The translations under genes and the position numbers were made by a program. From assembly GCA_902800495.1 (NCBI GenBank), contig CADCET010000021.1, forward strand, positions 31,613 to 95,612: a DNA stretch of 64,000 nt, given 5' to 3'. Positions within the stretch are counted from its first letter, which is position 1, and each line of letters opens with the position of its first letter. The notes under the pieces were generated by a model that searched no databases, was not told where the DNA came from, and saw only the letters and a program-made list of their open reading frames with translations. This document shows positions 60,005 to 64,000 of the stretch, piece by piece. This DNA comes from an uncultured Prevotellaceae bacterium. Its GTDB lineage: Bacteria > Bacteroidota > Bacteroidia > Bacteroidales > Bacteroidaceae.

Positions 60005-61582
60005 ATGACAAGCGAGCTAATTATTGATGTGCAACCGAAGGATATTTCCATGGCGCTGCTTGAAGACAAGCAGTTGGTGGAGTATCAGAACGAACGGCGC
60101 GAAGCCTCGTTCTCGGTCGGCAACATCTACATTGCGAAAGTCCGTAAGCTTATGCCTGGACTGAACGCCTGCTTTGTCGACGTAGGGTATGAGAAGGATG
60201 CCTTCCTTCACTACCTTGACTTGGGCACTCAATTCAGCTCTTTTGAAAAGTATCTGAAACAGGTACAGAGCGACAGAAAGAAGCTTTATCCCATACAGAA
60301 GGCCACGAGGCTGCCCGACCTGCCTAAGGACGGCAGCGTGCAGACCACCTTGCAGGTAGGTCAGGAGGTGATGGTACAGGTGGTGAAGGAACCCATCTCT
60401 ACGAAAGGTCCCAGACTGACGTGCGAACTGAGTTTTGCCGGCCGTTACATCGTGCTGATTCCCTTTGGCGATAAAGTGAATGTTTCTACAAAAATCAAGA
60501 AAAGCGAGGAACGCAGCCGCCTGAAGCAGCTCATCCAGAGTATCAAACCGAAGAACTTCGGCGTTATCGTCCGTACGGTGGCCGAAGGCAAGCGTGCCGC
60601 CGAACTGGATCAGGAGATGAAGATCCTGCTGAAGCGCTGGGAGGACGCCATCACGAAGGTTCAGAAGACTCAGGAGCGCCCGCAACTCATCTATGAGGAG
60701 GAGAGCCGGGCCGTTGCCTTGTTGCGCGATTTGTTTAATCCCACCTATGATGGTATCTACATCAATGACGATACCATCTTCCAGCAGGTGAAAGACTACG
60801 TGGGGCTGATAGCCCCCGAGCGTCAGGAAATTGTGAAGCAGTATACGGGTACTGTCCCCATCTTCGACAATTTCAACGTCACCAAGCAGCTGAAGTCGGG
60901 ATTCGGCAAGACCGTCAACTACAAGCGCGGTGCCTATCTCATCATTGAGCATACGGAGGCTATGCACGTCGTCGACGTCAACAGCGGCACTCGCGTGAAG
61001 AAGGAAAACGGCCAAGAGGCAAATGCGCTTGAGACGAACTTAGGTGCTGCCGACGAACTGGCACGGCAGTTGCGATTACGCGATATGGGAGGAATCATTG
61101 TGGTCGACTTCGTGGACATGAATCTGGCAGAAGACCGTCAGCTGCTCTACGAGCGTATGTGCAAGAACATGCAGAAAGACCGTGCCCGCCATAACATCCT
61201 GCCGCTGTCGAAGTTCGGACTGATGCAGATTACGCGTCAGCGCGTGCGTCCGGCTATGGATGTCAATGTAGAAGAAGACTGTCCCACCTGTTTCGGTACT
61301 GGAAAAATCCGGTCGTCCATTCTTTTCACCGACCAGTTAGAGAGCAAGATTGACCGCCTGGTCAATAAAATAGGCATCAGCAAGTTCTACTTGCACGTTC
61401 ACCCCTACGTAGCGGCTTACATCAATCAGGGAGTCATCTCGCTGAAACGCCGCTGGCAGATGAAGTACGGCTTTGGCGTACACGTCATCCCCTCACAGAA
61501 ACTGGCATTCCTGCAATACGAGTTTTACGATGCCAAACGCCAGTTTATTGACATGAAAGAGGAGATTGAAGCAAAAAAATAA
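60005..61582 (+). CDS. rng: Ribonuclease E/G
   Basis: The 525-residue protein starts MTSELIIDVQPKDISMALLE, then an S1 domain (SVGNIYIAKVRKLMPGLNAC FVDVGYEKDAFL), the catalytic DNase I-like region (VVDVNSGTRVKK, GGIIVVDFVDM: the metal-binding aspartates) and the zinc-link CPTCFGTGKI. It lacks the long degradosome scaffold of E. coli RNase E, so RNase G-like is the better name. It processes rRNA and decays mRNA. It ends at a terminator. Confidence 0.92.
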   Translation: MTSELIIDVQPKDISMALLEDKQLVEYQNERREASFSVGNIYIAKVRKLMPGLNACFVDVGYEKDAFLHYLDLGTQFSSFEKYLKQVQSDRKKLYPIQKATRLPDLPKDGSVQTTLQVGQEVMVQVVKEPISTKGPRLTCELSFAGRYIVLIPFGDKVNVSTKIKKSEERSRLKQLIQSIKPKNFGVIVRTVAEGKRAAELDQEMKILLKRWEDAITKVQKTQERPQLIYEEESRAVALLRDLFNPTYDGIYINDDTIFQQVKDYVGLIAPERQEIVKQYTGTVPIFDNFNVTKQLKSGFGKTVNYKRGAYLIIEHTEAMHVVDVNSGTRVKKENGQEANALETNLGAADELARQLRLRDMGGIIVVDFVDMNLAEDRQLLYERMCKNMQKDRARHNILPLSKFGLMQITRQRVRPAMDVNVEEDCPTCFGTGKIRSSILFTDQLESKIDRLVNKIGISKFYLHVHPYVAAYINQGVISLKRRWQMKYGFGVHVIPSQKLAFLQYEFYDAKRQFIDMKEEIEAKK

Positions 61583-61609
61583 GAGGGAACATCAAAAATG
61601 TTCCCTCTT
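61581..61609 (+). terminator. Terminator after RNase G
   Basis: AAGAGGGAACAT pairs perfectly with ATGTTCCCTCTT around CAAAA, followed by TTCTTG. It overlaps the last base of the stop codon. Confidence 0.85.
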
Positions 61610-61669
61610 TTCTTGCCTATGTCGATTTTTTTCCGTTTCTTTGCATAGAAATTGGAAAGATAGTCATTT

Positions 61670-62857
61670 ATGATGGGCTCTGTCAAGCTGATTTTCTGGA
61701 TTTGCCTGTTCCTCGTTTTCTATACCTACATCGGGTATGGGCTGTTGCTCTATGTCCTGCTTCTGTTGAAGCGCACATTCGGGCGCAAGCCGCCCGTCCT
61801 GACCCTGCCTGCCGACGACCAGCTGCCCGCCGTCACGCTGATGATCTGCGCTTTCAACGAGGAAGAGGTCATCAAGGAGAAGATGGAGAACATACGCCAG
61901 ATAGACTATCCGCGCGACAAGTTCTGCGTCATGTGGGTGACCGACGGCAGTACCGATCGCTCTAACCAGCTGCTCAGCGCCTACGACGACGTGACGCTCG
62001 TCTTCAGTCCTGAACGGCGCGGCAAGGCGGCTGCCATGCAGCACGGACTGCAGGAGAATAAGGCTGAGTTCGTGGTGTTTACAGATGCCAATACGATGCT
62101 GAATACCAATTCGATACGCGAAATCGTTCGACTGTTTATGGACGAGCGTGTAGGCTGCGTGTCGGGCGAAAAACGAGTGGCTGCCCGTGCCGACGGAGAG
62201 GTGGCTGCCGAGGGCGAGGGACTCTACTGGCGCTACGAGAGCACGCTGAAGCGTTGGGACAGCGAGCTCTACTCCGCTATGGGTGCTGCCGGCGAACTGT
62301 TTGCCGTGCGTATGTCGCATTATCGGGCTGCGCCCAGCAACGCCCTGCTCGACGATTTTATGATTTCGATGCTCATGGTCGAGGACGGCCACCGCATAGC
62401 CTATACCTCTGAAGCCTACGCCGTGGAGTATGGCTCTGCCAATATGCACGAAGAGTCGAAGCGCAAGCGCCGCATTGCCGCGGGCGGACTGCAGAGCATC
62501 TGGTGGCTGCGGTCGCTGATGAACCCGCTGAAATACCCCGTCGCCAGTTTCCTCTTCGTCAGTCATCGCGTGCTGCGCTGGTCGGTGACACCGTTCGCCA
62601 TGCTGGCCCTCATTCCGCTGAACGTCGCCCTGATACTCATGGGCTGCGGTACGGTCTATACGGTCATTGGCGTGTTGCAGGCACTCTTCTATGCGGCAGC
62701 GGCCATGGGCTGGCTGCTCGACAAGATAGGGCGTAAGAGCAAGCTGTTGTACGTGCCATATTACTTTATGTTCATGAACGTGAATGTGTTCCGTGGCATC
62801 AGCTATCTGACCACTCACCACACCAGCGGAACGTGGGAAAAAGCAAAAAGAGGGTAA
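61670..62857 (+). CDS. Glycosyltransferase family 2, membrane-bound
   Basis: The 395-residue protein has an N-terminal membrane helix (LIFWICLFLVFYTYIGYGLL), a GT2 domain (LPAVTLMICAFNEEEVIKEK; VTDGSTDRS; FTDANTML with the DxN/DxD site; GAAGELFAVR; LLDDFMISM with ED downstream) and three C-terminal membrane helices after about residue 285. This is the layout of processive-type or exopolysaccharide GT2 enzymes. The acceptor is unknown. A weak -7 box (TTTCTTTGC, 61636-61644) precedes it. Confidence 0.85.
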   Translation: MMGSVKLIFWICLFLVFYTYIGYGLLLYVLLLLKRTFGRKPPVLTLPADDQLPAVTLMICAFNEEEVIKEKMENIRQIDYPRDKFCVMWVTDGSTDRSNQLLSAYDDVTLVFSPERRGKAAAMQHGLQENKAEFVVFTDANTMLNTNSIREIVRLFMDERVGCVSGEKRVAARADGEVAAEGEGLYWRYESTLKRWDSELYSAMGAAGELFAVRMSHYRAAPSNALLDDFMISMLMVEDGHRIAYTSEAYAVEYGSANMHEESKRKRRIAAGGLQSIWWLRSLMNPLKYPVASFLFVSHRVLRWSVTPFAMLALIPLNVALILMGCGTVYTVIGVLQALFYAAAAMGWLLDKIGRKSKLLYVPYYFMFMNVNVFRGISYLTTHHTSGTWEKAKRG

Positions 62858-62896
62858 AATTATGTAAAATTATTTGCAGATTACAAAAAAACTGCT

Positions 62897-62905
62897 TATC
62901 TTTGC
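62897..62905 (+). promoter_or_regulatory. -7 box for the hybrid histidine kinase
   Basis: TATCTTTGC, 27 nt before the ATG at 62933. Confidence 0.7.
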
Positions 62906-62932
62906 AGTTCTAAAGGGACAAAACAGGGGACA

Positions 62933-64000
62933 ATGGATCAAGACGAAAGAGAAATCCTAATGCAGAAGTTTGCCGACGCTAATAGGCGATTACTGTTAGC
63001 TAACGAAAAACTGAATGCAGCAAATGCCAAACTGAAGGAATACGAGGAAAAGGCCGCCAAAGCAGAGAATGCCAGTCGCATGAAGTCTCTGTTCTTGGCC
63101 AACATGAGCCATGAGATTCGTACACCCCTGAATGCCATTGAAGGTTTCTCGCGCGTTATTGTCGAGACCGACTCCCCCGAAGAGCGCATGAAGTATATGG
63201 AGATTATTGAGAGCAACAATAATCGCCTGATGAGCCTGATAAACGAGATTCTCGACCTCTCGCGCGTAGAGTCGGGCGAGATTGTCATCAAGAAGGCTCC
63301 CGTCAATCTTGAGGCGCTCAGCAAGAGCATCAAGCAGCTGTTCAAGTTCCGCTGTCCCGATACCGTCGTTCTCGACTGCAAGAACCCCACGATGCCCATC
63401 ACGATGAATACCGACGAGAACCGCCTGACGCAGGTGCTCTCCAACCTCATCAGCAACGCCCTAAAGCACACGCCCAGGGGCCGCATCACCTTCGGCTACG
63501 AGATTCTCGACGACGGGCAGGACATATCCTTCTACGTGAAGGACACAGGCTCGGGCATCGCCCCCGAGTTCATCGAGCATATCTTTGAGACATACGCATC
63601 GAAAGACGCCGAACAGCAGAAGGGCTACGGACTGGGTCTGGCCCTCTGCCGCATCATTGTCGAGAAGATGGGCGGTCACATCAGCGTGGAGTCAGCAGTA
63701 GGCGAGGGGTCTACCTTCACGTTCGTCCTGCCGTTCCACGGCACCATCGGCGGTATGGCCACCAGCAACCGCACAACGTCTACCAACGTCCGTACGCTGC
63801 GCGTCAGCAACCGTCCCGACGAGTCGAGCCTGAAGACCATCCTCGTGGCCGAAGACGAGGAGAGCAACTTCGAACTGGTGCGCATCGTGCTGCAGAAGCG
63901 CTACCGCCTGCTGCGTGCCCGCAACGGTATTGAGGCCGTCACCATGAACGAAGACGAGCATCCCGACCTCATCCTCATGGATATTCGAATGCCCGAGATG
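62933..64000 (+). CDS. Hybrid histidine kinase-response regulator (partial)
   Basis: The frame is open from 62933 to the end of the window (356 codons). A coiled coil (about 10-48) leads to the HisKA domain with His60 in MSHEIRTPLNAIEGF, the HATPase domain (N box NLISNALKHTPRG, G boxes DTGSGIAP and GYGLGLALC, about 150-265), a linker, then a receiver domain from about residue 300 (KTILVAEDEE) with the phospho-acceptor Asp350 in LILMDIRMPEM. No sensor domain or membrane segment precedes the coiled coil, so it is probably cytoplasmic. The C-terminus lies outside the window; a further output or Hpt domain may follow. Confidence 0.9.
   Translation, partial: MDQDEREILMQKFADANRRLLLANEKLNAANAKLKEYEEKAAKAENASRMKSLFLANMSHEIRTPLNAIEGFSRVIVETDSPEERMKYMEIIESNNNRLMSLINEILDLSRVESGEIVIKKAPVNLEALSKSIKQLFKFRCPDTVVLDCKNPTMPITMNTDENRLTQVLSNLISNALKHTPRGRITFGYEILDDGQDISFYVKDTGSGIAPEFIEHIFETYASKDAEQQKGYGLGLALCRIIVEKMGGHISVESAVGEGSTFTFVLPFHGTIGGMATSNRTTSTNVRTLRVSNRPDESSLKTILVAEDEESNFELVRIVLQKRYRLLRARNGIEAVTMNEDEHPDLILMDIRMPEM

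Noticed and set aside
60017..61015. 332-codon minus-strand frame opposite RNase G
   Set aside because: Shadow of a conserved gene.
61664..62821. 385-codon minus-strand open frame opposite the GT2 gene
   Set aside because: Shadow of the glycosyltransferase; His/Gln-rich translation without a recognisable family.

Overview
The window reads as a chromosomal segment of a Bacteroidales bacterium, most likely Prevotella/Segatella-like. The evidence is the recurrent Bacteroidota -7 promoter box (TAnnTTTGC) ahead of many genes, Bacteroidota-specific families (RpoZ form with DUF4293, DUF4295 after bL33, TamL lipoprotein, FISUMP and WG-repeat proteins) and a strong set of secreted peptidases. No tRNA, rRNA or CRISPR array was seen.

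Layout. 0.1-8 kb (+): rpoZ-DUF4293, a secreted dipeptidyl peptidase IV, lactate permease and a large FAD/Fe-S lactate dehydrogenase. 8-17.6 kb (-): DUF2147 protein, sugar-nucleotidyltransferase, then rluA-tamB-tamL. 17.6-29.5 kb is an accessory island: a repeat-rich non-coding stretch, decayed gene pieces (YhcG/DUF1016 N-terminus, a winged-helix tail, an exonuclease tail, an IS982-like transposase tail), a Schlafen/AlbA-type ATP-binding protein, a retron (reverse transcriptase, recognisable msr-msd with long a1/a2 repeats, co-transcribed unknown protein), a FISUMP protein, two tandem WG-repeat proteins, a WYL regulator and a PIN toxin-antitoxin pair. 29.5-37.9 kb (+ mostly): MFS transporter, frameshifted GH43, TPR protein, type II pantothenate kinase, and a three-gene L-sugar oxidation operon. 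37.9-46.2 kb (-): one long operon GHL10 hydrolase-uxuA-uxuB-pepP-C1 peptidase-histidine phosphatase. 46.3-56.8 kb: cstA, OMP, nadC, M23 and C69 peptidases, esterase, second C1 peptidase, tsaD. 56.8-64 kb: cinA-type amidohydrolase, greA, rpmB-rpmG-DUF4295, rpiB, HU, a tiny basic protein, RNase G, a glycosyltransferase and the start of a hybrid histidine kinase.

The main discovery candidates are: (1) the retron at 21.8-24.5 kb with an unknown partner protein; (2) a shared operator, CGAAM-N5-GTTCG, placed exactly 11 nt upstream of the -7 box at four promoters, those of the retron, the FISUMP gene, the WG-repeat pair and the WYL regulator itself, which suggests one regulated multi-gene system; (3) a family of GC-rich palindromic elements lying in frame inside six protein-coding genes; (4) a 19-bp core, GAACCGTCCGAACCGTCCC, carried twice between arms that are complementary to each other but differ between copies; (5) 7-bp tandem repeats inside two reading frames that could switch those genes by slippage.
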